Assembly: GCF_028527925.1 (NCBI RefSeq) | Contig: NZ_JAPESW010000004.1 | Location: 1 to 64,000, forward strand | Direction of reading: 5' to 3' | Source of the DNA: Cellulomonas fimi | Lineage (GTDB): Bacteria; Actinomycetota; Actinomycetes; Actinomycetales; Cellulomonadaceae | DNA: 64,000 nucleotides | Part shown: piece after piece, positions 41,047 through 48,647 of the stretch | How positions within the stretch are numbered: the stretch's first letter is position 1 | Layout: every line of letters starts with the position of its first letter | Position numbers and translations under genes: made by a program | Notes under the pieces: model-generated | The model's input: only the letters and a program-made list of their open reading frames with translations | What the model was told of the DNA's origin: nothing | Database searches by the model: none

Positions 41047-41549
41047 GACGTCACCCCTCTCTCCTGCAGCGCGAGCCGCAGCGCGCGCAGCCCGTAGTGC
41101 AGCCGCGACTTCACGGTGCCCTCCGGGATCTGGTTCTCGCGGGCGAGCTCCGCGACCGACCGCCCCCCGTAGTACGCCCCGACCACCACGGCCCGGTGCT
41201 CCGCCGACAGGCCCGTGAGGGCGTCGGCGACGAGCCACGCGTCGAGCACGGCCTGCGTCCCGTCGGGCGTCGGGACGTCGGGCGTCTGCTCCGTGACGTG
41301 CTCGCGCACGTGCCGGGCGCTGCGCCGGTCGTCGATCACGAGGTTCCGCGTCACCCGGTACAGCCAGGCCCGGGCGGCGTCGTCGTCGCGCGCCATGACC
41401 TCGGGGTGCCGCCACGCGCGCACCATCGCCTCCTGCACGACGTCCTGCGCGAGCTCGTGATCACCCGTGAGCCGCACGACGTAGTGGTGCAGCGGGCGGG
41501 CGTAGGTCGCGTGCAGGGCGCGCAGCAGCTCGTCCGCGTCGTCGTCCAC
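41043..41549 (-). CDS. ECF sigma factor (SigK/SigL-like)
   Basis: A 168-residue extracytoplasmic-function sigma factor. Region 2 (HHYVVRLTGDHELAQDVVQE, WLYRVTRNLVIDD) and region 4 (LSAEHRAVVVGAYYGG, then VAELARENQIPEGTVKSRL) are clear. GTG 41549 is chosen because GGAGGT lies 9 bases before it; a GTG ten codons upstream is possible. The anti-sigma gene follows with 4-base overlap. A predicted ECF promoter just upstream of its start suggests autoregulation, with the divergent lipoprotein gene as a second target. Confidence 0.92.
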   Translation of the reverse strand: MDDDADELLRALHATYARPLHHYVVRLTGDHELAQDVVQEAMVRAWRHPEVMARDDDAARAWLYRVTRNLVIDDRRSARHVREHVTEQTPDVPTPDGTQAVLDAWLVADALTGLSAEHRAVVVGAYYGGRSVAELARENQIPEGTVKSRLHYGLRALRLALQERGVTS

Positions 41550-41580
41550 GCGCGTCCCACCTCCCGTCCAGTCATCCACA

Positions 41581-41607
41581 CCACGGACCGCACCGGCTCC
41601 GGGTTCA
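41581..41607 (-). promoter_or_regulatory. putative ECF promoter for the sigma/anti-sigma operon
   Basis: On the minus strand: TGAACC (-35), 16 bases, CGTGG (-10). It would start transcription about 25 bases before the sigma start codon at 41549. Its -35 forms half of a palindrome shared with the divergent promoter. Confidence 0.6.
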
Positions 41608-41609
41608 GG

Positions 41610-41636
41610 TGAACCGCAGACGTCACCCGCCCGTGG
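41610..41636 (+). promoter_or_regulatory. putative ECF promoter for the lipoprotein gene
   Basis: On the plus strand: TGAACC (-35), 16 bases, CGTGG (-10), the same as on the minus strand at 41581-41607. The two -35 boxes are separated by only 2 bases (GGTTCA-GG-TGAACC). Confidence 0.6.
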
Positions 41637-41705
41637 ACTCCACGGGGAGCCCGCGACACCGCACCGCCCGGCGCGGACCCGCTCCCCCGGGGAGAGGGGA
41701 CCACC

Positions 41706-42215
41706 GTGCGACGCTCCATCCTGCTCACGACGCTCGGCCTCGTCGCGACCGCCACGCTGGTCGGCTGCTCGGGCTCCGGCGACGACGACGCCGGCGCGCA
41801 GACCGAGGCGACCACCGACGAGATGACCGAGTCGACACCGTCCGACGACGCCTCGGCGGGCGCAGCCGACCTCATGACGGCCGACACGAGCCTCGGGTCG
41901 GTCGTCGTCGACAAGGACGGAATGACCGTCTACTACTTCCTCAAGGACACGCCGGGCTCCGGCACGAGCGCGTGCACGGGCGACTGCCTCACGGCCTGGC
42001 CGCCCGTCTACGCGGCGTCCGAGAACGTCGTGGCCGACGGCGTCACCGGCGAGCTCGGGACGATCGAGACGCCCGACGGCGAGTACCAGGTGACGATCGA
42101 CGGACGTCCCGTCTACCTGTTCGCGCAGGACATGGCGCCCGGGGACGTCAAGGGTCAGGGCGTGAACGAGGTCTGGTACGCGGTCGCGCCGGACGGGTCG
42201 CAGGTCGGCCCGTGA
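41706..42215 (+). CDS. secreted-repeat lipoprotein (COG4315-type)
   Basis: A 169-residue lipoprotein. A signal peptide (MRRSILLTTLGLVATATLVG) ends in the lipobox LVGC with Cys21. An acidic Ser/Thr/Asp linker (~22-60) precedes two copies of the secreted repeat: VVVDKDGMTVYYFLKDTPG, then the Cys-containing TSACTGDCLTAWPPV, and YQVTIDGRPVYLFAQD. The family is found on actinobacterial cell surfaces and is of unknown function, possibly redox-active or metal-binding. GTG 41706 has GGGGAGAGGGGA upstream. It diverges from the ECF sigma with a mirrored ECF promoter and is thus a likely regulon member. Confidence 0.88.
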   Translation: MRRSILLTTLGLVATATLVGCSGSGDDDAGAQTEATTDEMTESTPSDDASAGAADLMTADTSLGSVVVDKDGMTVYYFLKDTPGSGTSACTGDCLTAWPPVYAASENVVADGVTGELGTIETPDGEYQVTIDGRPVYLFAQDMAPGDVKGQGVNEVWYAVAPDGSQVGP

Positions 42216-42218
42216 CGC

Positions 42219-42605
42219 TCACCCCTCTGCGCCGGTCTCGACGTTGAGGATGTTGCCGTCCGGGTCCGCGAACCAGGCCGCCTTCATCTCCCCCGCGACC
42301 AGCACGCCGTCCTGCCACGTGCCCTCGGGCACGTCGAAGGTCTGGAAGTCGACGCCCCGGTCGCGCAGGTCCGCGACCTCGGCGTCGAACCGGTCCGCCG
42401 AGATCTGGAAGGAGATCGCGGTCGCCTGGTTCGTCCCCGCGAACGACGACGGGTACACGAGGAACTCACCGCTGCCCGACCGGTACATCACGCCCTCGGC
42501 GGCGTCCCCGACGCTGGCGAACCCCAGCGTGGACTCGTAGAACGCGCGCGCCTTCTCGAGGTCCGTGACCGCGAGGACGGGGATGGCGTCGAAGTCGGAG
42601 AGCAT
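42219..42605 (-). CDS. VOC/glyoxalase-fold protein
   Basis: A 128-residue vicinal oxygen chelate protein with two beta-alpha-beta-beta-beta units: MLSDFDAIPVLAVTDLEKARAFYESTLGF and the second half AISFQISADRFDAEVADLRD. The end AAWFADPDGNILNV is typical. The family includes glyoxalases, dioxygenases and resistance proteins; the usual metal ligand set is not clear, so function is open. ATG 42605 follows AGGAGG. Monocistronic. Confidence 0.9.
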   Translation of the reverse strand: MLSDFDAIPVLAVTDLEKARAFYESTLGFASVGDAAEGVMYRSGSGEFLVYPSSFAGTNQATAISFQISADRFDAEVADLRDRGVDFQTFDVPEGTWQDGVLVAGEMKAAWFADPDGNILNVETGAEG

Positions 42606-42788
42606 GACGGCCTCCTGCGCGGGCCAGACGACCCTCGGCTGGCCGGCGGCTCGACGCTAGGACCGGGCCGTGGCAGGGTCAATCGCCGTGCACGGACGTG
42701 CACGTTGTCGATCCCGGCACGGCTCGCCCGTCACGAGGTCGTCCGCCGGGCCACCGCCGCCCGGTACCTGCGAGCGACGGAGAAGACC

Positions 42789-43118
42789 ATGCGCTACATG
42801 CTGCTCATCTGCACCGACCCGACCGGCGAGCCTTACACCCCCGAGGGCGACCACATCGAGACCTGGGTCGCCGAGACCGGCTCCGCCCGTCTGCACGGGG
42901 ACCGCCTGCGGCCCGTGTCCGACGCCCGCACCGTCCGGGTGCGCGGCTCCGAGACGCTCGTCTCCGACGGGCCCTTCGCCGAGACCGCCGAGCACATCGC
43001 CGGGTACGACGTCGTCGAGTGCGAGTCGCTGGACGACGCGCTGCGGATCGCCGCCGGGCACCCGATGGCCCGCTTCGGGCGCGTCGAGGTGCGGCCGTTC
43101 TGGCCATTCGAGGACTGA
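42789..43118 (+). CDS. YCII-related (DGPF domain) protein
   Basis: A 109-residue protein with the DGPF motif (SDGPFAETAEHIAGYDVVE) and MRYMLLICTDPTGEP at the start. YCII proteins are small dimeric folds often found with ECF sigma factors. ATG 42789 has GGAGA about 6 bases upstream. It lies divergently from the VOC gene (183 bases), as such pairs often do. Confidence 0.88.
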   Translation: MRYMLLICTDPTGEPYTPEGDHIETWVAETGSARLHGDRLRPVSDARTVRVRGSETLVSDGPFAETAEHIAGYDVVECESLDDALRIAAGHPMARFGRVEVRPFWPFED

Positions 43119-43203
43119 GGCGCGCCGACGCACAGACCTGAAACGGGTGGACGGGCACCCCGCCCCGGTGAGGTAGAGTTTCCGAGGCCCCTGCGGGGGC
43201 CAT

Positions 43204-43277
<74 letters not shown>

Positions 43278-43281
43278 CGCA

Positions 43282-43316
43282 TCAGGCCTGGTGAGACGGT
43301 GTCTCACCAGGCCTGA
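43282..43316 (+). terminator. terminator after tRNA-Pro
   Basis: A perfect 16-base-pair stem (TCAGGCCTGGTGAGAC) with loop GGT, 5 bases after the tRNA. Confidence 0.85.
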
Positions 43317-43459
43317 GGAGTTTCTGGACATGGTCCATCCCGCGTTTATCCCGCGTTTTCGACTCACGAGCAGCGTCGCGGGAGCGTCAACGTCGAGCAG
43401 GGCGAGCAGCGCCTCGCACTGCGTCGCGACATCTGAGCGCCCTGCGCACACCTGGCCGC

Positions 43460-43720
43460 ATGACCACGCAGACCCATCTCCCGGACGACGTCGCCGGCCC
43501 GAGCTCGAAGCTCCCAGGCCTCGAACCGCTGCTGAGCATCGATGCACTGGCCGAGTACGTCGGCGTGCCGGTGGTCACGATCTACCGCTGGCGCACGGAG
43601 GGCAAGGGGCCGTGCGCCCTGCGTATCGGCCGGCACCTGAAGTTCCCCTTGTCGTCTGTGCAGTCCTGGCTCGACACCGTGCGGGAAACCACGCCGGGGA
43701 CGTATCGCACCGAGCGGTGA
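43460..43720 (+). CDS. helix-turn-helix excisionase-like protein
   Basis: An 86-residue protein with one AlpA/MerR-type HTH: LLSIDALAEYVGVPVVTIYR, WRTEGKGPCALRIGRHLKFP. This layout is that of excisionases and of the small HTH proteins of actinobacterial integrative elements. ATG 43460. It is followed 6 bases later by the integrase, on the same strand, as in many AICE and phage-like elements. It presumably controls direction of recombination. Confidence 0.87.
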   Translation: MTTQTHLPDDVAGPSSKLPGLEPLLSIDALAEYVGVPVVTIYRWRTEGKGPCALRIGRHLKFPLSSVQSWLDTVRETTPGTYRTER

Positions 43721-43726
43721 GCGGAC

Positions 43727-44930
43727 GTGCCTAGGTCACGGCTGGGCGTGGGCGCGTTTGGCGAGATCTCGATGCAGCAAACACCCAGCGGCCGGTTCCG
43801 AGCGCGGGTGCGCTACCGGGACGTTCATGGCCGCTACCGCCAGCTCGAGTCGACCGGTGGCAGCCGGGCCGACGCGCGGCGGCGGTTGCAGCTCAAGATG
43901 ACGACGGTATCCGACGAGCTCGCGCCGACGAGCGAGATCACGGGCGGCACTTCGTTCGCGGACCTCGTGGCGTATTGGCTCGGGACCCTGGAGGCCGAAG
44001 GCGAGTTGGCGATCAGTACGCGTGAACGCTACGCGTGGGAGGCCGAGCACCTCCTGCTGCCGGCGTTCCGGGACTTCACCGTCCGCGAGATCACCGTGGC
44101 CCGTGTGGAACGCGTGGCTCACGCAGCAGCGCGCGTTCAGCTACGCCCGTGCCGTGCACTCGAAGAAGATCCTCAGCCTGGTGATGGGCCTCGCGGTGCG
44201 GCTCGAGGCGGTCGACCGCAACCCTGTCCAGGGCACGCGACGTCTCAAGCGGCCTGCCCGCCCTCCCATGGCCCTCGAAGCGGTCGAGCTCGACGTCATC
44301 CGCGACGCCGTCGCGTCATGGCGACGGAACGGAACGTCGATGGGCCCCAGACCGGATGGTCAGCTCGAGGCCATCATCGAGGTCATGGTGGGCACCTCCG
44401 CGCGCATCGGGGAGGCACTCGCTCTTCGCGTGTGTGACCTCGACCTCGACGCCGAGCCGCCGACAATCCGGATCGAGGGCACGATCGTCTCCGCCAAGAG
44501 CAGGCCAACGTACCGACAGGACCACCCGAAGTCCGCGAAGTCTGTGCGCCGGGTCGCCGTTCCGTCTTTCACCTTCGAGGCTTTGCGCAAGCGCCTGTCT
44601 GTCACGGGCCAACTGCCGCAGGACCACCTCGTCTTCTTCAGCCGCAACGGCACGCCCCTCACGACTGCGAACGTTCGACGTCGACTCCGCGATGCTCTGC
44701 AGTCCGCGGGAGTTGCAGCGGTGACGCCGCACGCATTTCGTCGCACGGCCGCAACGGTCGTTGACAGGCATGGCGGGCTCGACCTCGCCGCTGAACTCCT
44801 CGGACACACGTCGACCGCGATCACCCGGCTCCACTACATCCAGCCTGACGAGCAGGTAGACGCAAGAACTGCCGAGATTCTCGAGCACCTGGCGCCGGGG
44901 AGTGGTCGTGCAGATGGAGCCGCAACCTGA
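43727..44930 (+). pseudogene. tyrosine integrase broken by a frameshift
   Basis: A tyrosine integrase split over two frames. The first (43727 to ~44110) codes for the N-terminal arm/SAM-like domain (RFRARVRYRDVHGRYRQLES, SFADLVAYWLGTLEAEGEL, FRDFTVREITVARVER). The second (from ~44115 to 44930) continues as WLTQQRAFSYARAVHSKKIL and holds the catalytic residues: TSARIGEAL (Arg), HAFRRTAATV (His, Arg), LGHTSTAITRLHY (His, Tyr). A single extra base near 44112-44114 (CGCGTGG) would explain the shift. It may be a true inactivating change or a sequencing error. Joined, the protein is about 400 residues. It lies downstream of tRNA-Pro, the usual orientation. Confidence 0.88.
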
Positions 44931-45141
44931 TGACACCAGCCCGCACCGGACACGCGGAGAGCGAACATGTGGACTCCTCCACTGTCGTGCCTTGGCGATG
45001 TCACTGCCTCTCACCCGGGTGAACTCCTCCGGAGACGGGCTACGCCACTTGTGTGGCGCTCGAGGCGCCCGCTAGTCATTAGGTTGAATTCGCAAAGGTC
45101 CGTGCTCGGCACTGAGCCGTGCGCTCCCACTTAGGTGACCG

Positions 45142-46971
45142 ATGGAGGTCCAGGTGCAGGACACCTCGACAACACCCATCGACCTACTAATGCTCAAGCC
45201 GTACATCTCCCTCCTGCTCCTGGAGTGCACCGCCACGGACCACGCCGTGGAGATTCCTCGCCTGCTTACTCGTTTGCAGAACGTGTATCGCACGCGGTCG
45301 GGCTCCGAGCGAACGATCGTGGCCGCCGCGGTTGATAACCTGGACCGCGCGCTTGAAGCCGCCGGTCTGAGCGCCGACGACCGAGGCGCCGTCACGGTCG
45401 GCGCGTACATCTCACGATTTACCAGTAGTCCACCATGGCAAATCGACGGCCCCTACGTCGATGTCAAACACAGTCTCACGGCCTTCATATCGTTCAATAA
45501 ATACGTCGCGATTGTCTGCGATCACGGCCTAGAGAGCTTCCAGTCCTGGCTTGACAAGACCCCCACACCGCCTTACCGTCGGCTTGAGTCAGCGGCATTG
45601 GAAAGGGCATTTTTAACTGGCGACGCGAAGTCGCTTTGGTTAGATGGCGTACATGCACCGAGATCGACGAAGGCAAGTTCAAAGCACCTGAGCGGCCCCC
45701 AACTGCAGCAGGCACTTAATCCGTTCGATGATCCGACGTTCTCGCTGAGCGCTGCGCGGGCCGAAATACCGACTTTGGGATTGAACGGTGCCTCCACCGC
45801 GAAGTTCGGCGTCACACCAAAGAACTCAACGGTGTGGTTTCACTCGTCGAAAAATATCGGTGACTTCATAAGGTCGACGGTGTGGGTACTCAAGAGCGCG
45901 ATCGCCGCGATCGAATCAGAGCCTGACGCACCAAGTTCCGTCTTTCCATGGCTCGCGACTCGTGAAAATAGTCTCGACCAAGTGTCTGGTGCATTCCACG
46001 TCACACTCCCGACTGTCTCCGACGTGCCTTCCGACGAACTTGACCCCGACTTGATCGATGCGTTGAACCTGCTCGAAGACGCGGAGCTGAATGTCCATGC
46101 GGCGTCTGGTGCATCGTTGACCCTCGAGGTGGGTCTGAACGGCACAATTGGCGGCAAACTGGCCGTCGCCGTGACTGCATCTAGGTCCCAGCCCCGGATG
46201 GTGTTCGGCTGGGAAGGGGCGCCGACGGATCCCGTGAGCGCCAGGACCGTCTTGAATGCGCTTACGACCGCACAGCGCCACGTCCGCGTGCACTATGCAT
46301 CGGGGCACGCTGTCGATCACAAGGGTATTTGGTTTAGCAACACCGACATTGAACCGTTCAAGCACTGGAAGTGGGAAGCATTCCTAAATTGCGACATCTC
46401 GAAAGAGAAGCCGCGCGTGCCGGAGGGGTCGAGGGTCCATGATCTAATCGGCGTGGCGGGAGACGACTCGCTGTTTGGCTGGGTCGTCACTCGCCTATCC
46501 TCGGGCTATTTGACTTGCGATGATGGAGCGGGCGAGGTCGGAGACTTTGTGCACCTGTCGCATAAGGACGAGCTCACTCTCATCCACGTCAAGTCCGCCA
46601 GTCAGCGACGGCCCACACGAGGAGTTGCGGTCCAGCGCTACGAGGGCGTCGTGGGTCAAGCCGTAAAGAACCTTTCTCATCTCACCGGCGGACGTCTCGT
46701 GAACGCCCTTGGCGCCGAGACGCGTAAGAACAGTGCTACATGGCTAGATGGCAATCGGGAACGTGACCGAACTGACTTTCTGGATTACCTTCGCGCCCGC
46801 AATCTCACGGCGCCAGTTCGAGTCGTAGTGCTCCAGCCACAAGTGACGCAGGCCGCCTACGCGGATGTGGCCAACAAGCACAAGGTTAGGCTTCTCGACT
46901 CGCTACTCCACTCGGCACGAGCTTCGGCGGTAGGCATCGGCGCGGATCTGGAAGTCTGGAGCAGCGTCTAG
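45142..46971 (+). CDS. 609-residue hypothetical element-borne protein
   Basis: A 609-residue protein of unknown family. It has no signal peptide or clear membrane segment. The N-terminal ~300 residues mix helical and beta parts (LWLDGVHAPRSTKASSKHLS at 165-184, NSTVWFHSSKNIGDFIRST at 228-246). In the C-terminal third, GDFVHLSHKDELTLIHVKSA (467-486) is like a PD-(D/E)XK nuclease core (Asp468 then His482-Val-Lys484, with His in place of Glu), followed by YEGVVGQAVKNLSHL. The DNA has visibly lower GC and rarer codons (TTA, AAT, ATA) than the neighbours. It lies inside the element remnant next to the integrase, so a defence or mobile-element role is plausible. Starts at ATG 45142. Confidence 0.75.
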   Translation: MEVQVQDTSTTPIDLLMLKPYISLLLLECTATDHAVEIPRLLTRLQNVYRTRSGSERTIVAAAVDNLDRALEAAGLSADDRGAVTVGAYISRFTSSPPWQIDGPYVDVKHSLTAFISFNKYVAIVCDHGLESFQSWLDKTPTPPYRRLESAALERAFLTGDAKSLWLDGVHAPRSTKASSKHLSGPQLQQALNPFDDPTFSLSAARAEIPTLGLNGASTAKFGVTPKNSTVWFHSSKNIGDFIRSTVWVLKSAIAAIESEPDAPSSVFPWLATRENSLDQVSGAFHVTLPTVSDVPSDELDPDLIDALNLLEDAELNVHAASGASLTLEVGLNGTIGGKLAVAVTASRSQPRMVFGWEGAPTDPVSARTVLNALTTAQRHVRVHYASGHAVDHKGIWFSNTDIEPFKHWKWEAFLNCDISKEKPRVPEGSRVHDLIGVAGDDSLFGWVVTRLSSGYLTCDDGAGEVGDFVHLSHKDELTLIHVKSASQRRPTRGVAVQRYEGVVGQAVKNLSHLTGGRLVNALGAETRKNSATWLDGNRERDRTDFLDYLRARNLTAPVRVVVLQPQVTQAAYADVANKHKVRLLDSLLHSARASAVGIGADLEVWSSV

Positions 46972-47019
46972 GACCGACAAGTGTCAAATGGCTGTCCAGC
47001 GGTGTGCCACCCATGAACG

Positions 47020-47463
47020 TTAGCCAGGCGGCACCGTGAGCCTGGCGGCGCCGATCGCCGCGAGGGCGCCGAGCTCGTCGGCTGTCATCCACAGGCTCGC
47101 GATCAAGCCTCCCTCGATGGTGAGCACGTCGATCACCCGGATCTGCAGCTCACGCTCGGTGGGTGGCAGCACCCCGGCCGCCGTGCCGAGCGCGCCGGTC
47201 TGTCGGCCCGACATCCGGAAGGCGACGGCGACCTTCGAGCCTCGCTCGTTTGCCTGCTCGCACACGTCGAGCACCTCGCGCTCGAGGTCGGTGAAGGTGT
47301 TGCGCACCTGTTCGGCGCGCGAGACCAGGTCGGCGACGGTCATCGGCGTGCCGTTGATGACGACTGGGTCGGCGTACCAGGCGCCGAACGCGGCCTCGGC
47401 CGCGGCGCGGTCCTGATGCGGCGTGCTCCAGAGATCGAGCAGTCCTTCGATGTCGAAAGCCAT
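47020..47463 (-). CDS. SnoaL-like / nuclear-transport-factor-2 fold protein
   Basis: A 147-residue protein starting MAFDIEGLLDLWSTPHQD, with AAAEAAFGAWYADPVVING and the strands VRNTFTDLEREVLDVCEQ, KVAVAFRMSGRQTG and RELQIRVIDVLTIEGGLIA. This is the NTF2/SnoaL fold used by polyketide cyclases and many small enzymes. ATG 47463 is chosen; an ATG 21 bases upstream is possible. The stop is TAA, rare in this genome. Its function is not predictable. Confidence 0.75.
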   Translation of the reverse strand: MAFDIEGLLDLWSTPHQDRAAAEAAFGAWYADPVVINGTPMTVADLVSRAEQVRNTFTDLEREVLDVCEQANERGSKVAVAFRMSGRQTGALGTAAGVLPPTERELQIRVIDVLTIEGGLIASLWMTADELGALAAIGAARLTVPPG

Positions 47464-47612
47464 GGGGCCATGGTGCCGCGCCATGCACGACGGCTCACGA
47501 GACTGGCGGGATCGAGGTCGTCGCGACGATCCCCGAGACCAAGTCGATCAAGCGGCATGAGCGAGGCAGCTCGCGGAATCTTCGCGGAACGAGCATGCGC
47601 TTCGCACCGGGC

Positions 47613-47933
47613 CTACGCCGTCGTCGTGTCTTCCCCCTTACGCGCGCGCCGTGCGAGCTCGTTGATGTAGTGCCGGAGGGCCGGGTCGTGGTCGCCGGAC
47701 TCGACGCGTCGCACGAGCTCGGTCGCCTCCTCCTCGCTGATCAAGCCGGCCTGCCTCGCCGGGAGGAGGCGTTCTTGGACGTGCTGGGCGCGGACGCTCA
47801 AGAGCACCTCCCGTTGAGCGGTGGAGTCGTCAGAGCGCAACTTCTCGAGCTGGTCGCGGGCGAGGTCTCCGGCCGCCTCGAGGCGTGACGACTGGGACGC
47901 CTTGAGCGGGCCGGTTGGTTGCTGTTCGGTCAT
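47613..47933 (-). CDS. 106-residue helical hypothetical protein
   Basis: A soluble, charged and mostly helical protein (AGDLARDQLEKLRSDDSTAQ, VRAQHVQERLLPARQAGLIS, then a short EEATELVRRVESGDHDP). It has no recognised family. ATG 47933 is divergent from the TetR gene (80 bases), and both sides share the paired operator-like repeats, so it is a likely TetR target. The stop is TAG. Confidence 0.65.
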   Translation of the reverse strand: MTEQQPTGPLKASQSSRLEAAGDLARDQLEKLRSDDSTAQREVLLSVRAQHVQERLLPARQAGLISEEEATELVRRVESGDHDPALRHYINELARRARKGEDTTTA

Positions 47934-47948
47934 GAACGCCAATTTATC

Positions 47949-48001
47949 GAGACAGGGTGTCGATGTCGATACGCGCTGTCGCGGGCGTATCACCCTGTAT
48001 C
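47949..48001. promoter_or_regulatory. paired inverted operator-like repeats
   Basis: GAGACAGGGTG at 47949-47959 and its inverse CACCCTGTATC at 47991-48001 (as GATACAGGGTG on the minus strand) differ at one base and are 31 bases apart. They lie in the divergent promoter region of the TetR gene and the 106-residue gene, the usual place of TetR operators. Confidence 0.6.
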
Positions 48002-48013
48002 GTCTGAGGCACG

Positions 48014-48589
48014 ATGCCGAAGCTCTGGGACAGCACGATCGAGTCGCACCGCCACGAGGTGAGGGCCGCCGTTCTGCGCGCCACGTCAACCGTGGTGTCG
48101 GAGCGCGGGCTGCTGGGGGTCACGATGACGGGGATCGCGAAGGAGGCCGGCATCGGGCGGGCCACGCTGTACAAGTACTTTCCTGACGTGGAGTCCGTAC
48201 TCCAGGAGTGGCACGCCGAGCAGGTCCACACGCATCTGGAGCAACTGCACGCGATTGCAGCCGACGACGGCGGCGTCGTCGAGCGCCTCCGTCGTGTGCT
48301 CCGCGCGCATGGGACAAACCTGTTCGAGTCACGCATCCACGCCGGTGCGGCGGACGCGGTCGCATCGCTGCACACGGGCGACCGGTTCGAGGAGCACGGA
48401 GTTGCCCTGCAGCGTCTGGTGGCCGGTCTGATCAGGACTGCTCAGGCCGACCATCAGTTGCGTGACGACCTCGATGCGGACGAGCTCGCCCTGTTCGCGG
48501 TCAGTGCGGTGTCGGGATCTCCGCGCGCAGCCTCGAAGGCAGCGGCCCTCCGCCTCGTCGACACGACGTGCGCCGCGCTCGCGCCGTAG
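48014..48589 (+). CDS. TetR/AcrR-family transcriptional regulator
   Basis: A 191-residue regulator. The TetR HTH (EVRAAVLRATSTVVSERG, LGVTMTGIAKEAGIGRATLY, KYFPDVESVLQEW) is at ~14-68, with a helical ligand domain following. It likely controls its own gene and the divergent 106-residue gene through the repeats between them. ATG 48014 is close to the operator. The ligand cannot be told. Confidence 0.92.
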   Translation: MPKLWDSTIESHRHEVRAAVLRATSTVVSERGLLGVTMTGIAKEAGIGRATLYKYFPDVESVLQEWHAEQVHTHLEQLHAIAADDGGVVERLRRVLRAHGTNLFESRIHAGAADAVASLHTGDRFEEHGVALQRLVAGLIRTAQADHQLRDDLDADELALFAVSAVSGSPRAASKAAALRLVDTTCAALAP

Positions 48590-48647
48590 CCTCACGCGGT
48601 TCAGGGCCGACATGCAGGTGTGCGTCGAGCCTTCACTCCGCCCGCAT

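Noticed and set aside
43727-44437. Separate gene made of the first frame beyond 44115
   Set aside because: After about 44115 this frame becomes Arg/Pro/Gly-rich and lacks integrase motifs, which continue in the next frame. It is the tail of a frameshifted gene.
46972-47040. Right border (attR) of the element at tRNA-Pro
   Set aside because: I looked by eye for the tRNA 3' end (GGTTCAAATCCTGTC) after the 609-residue gene and further to 52500 and did not see it; base composition returns to normal here but that alone does not place a border.
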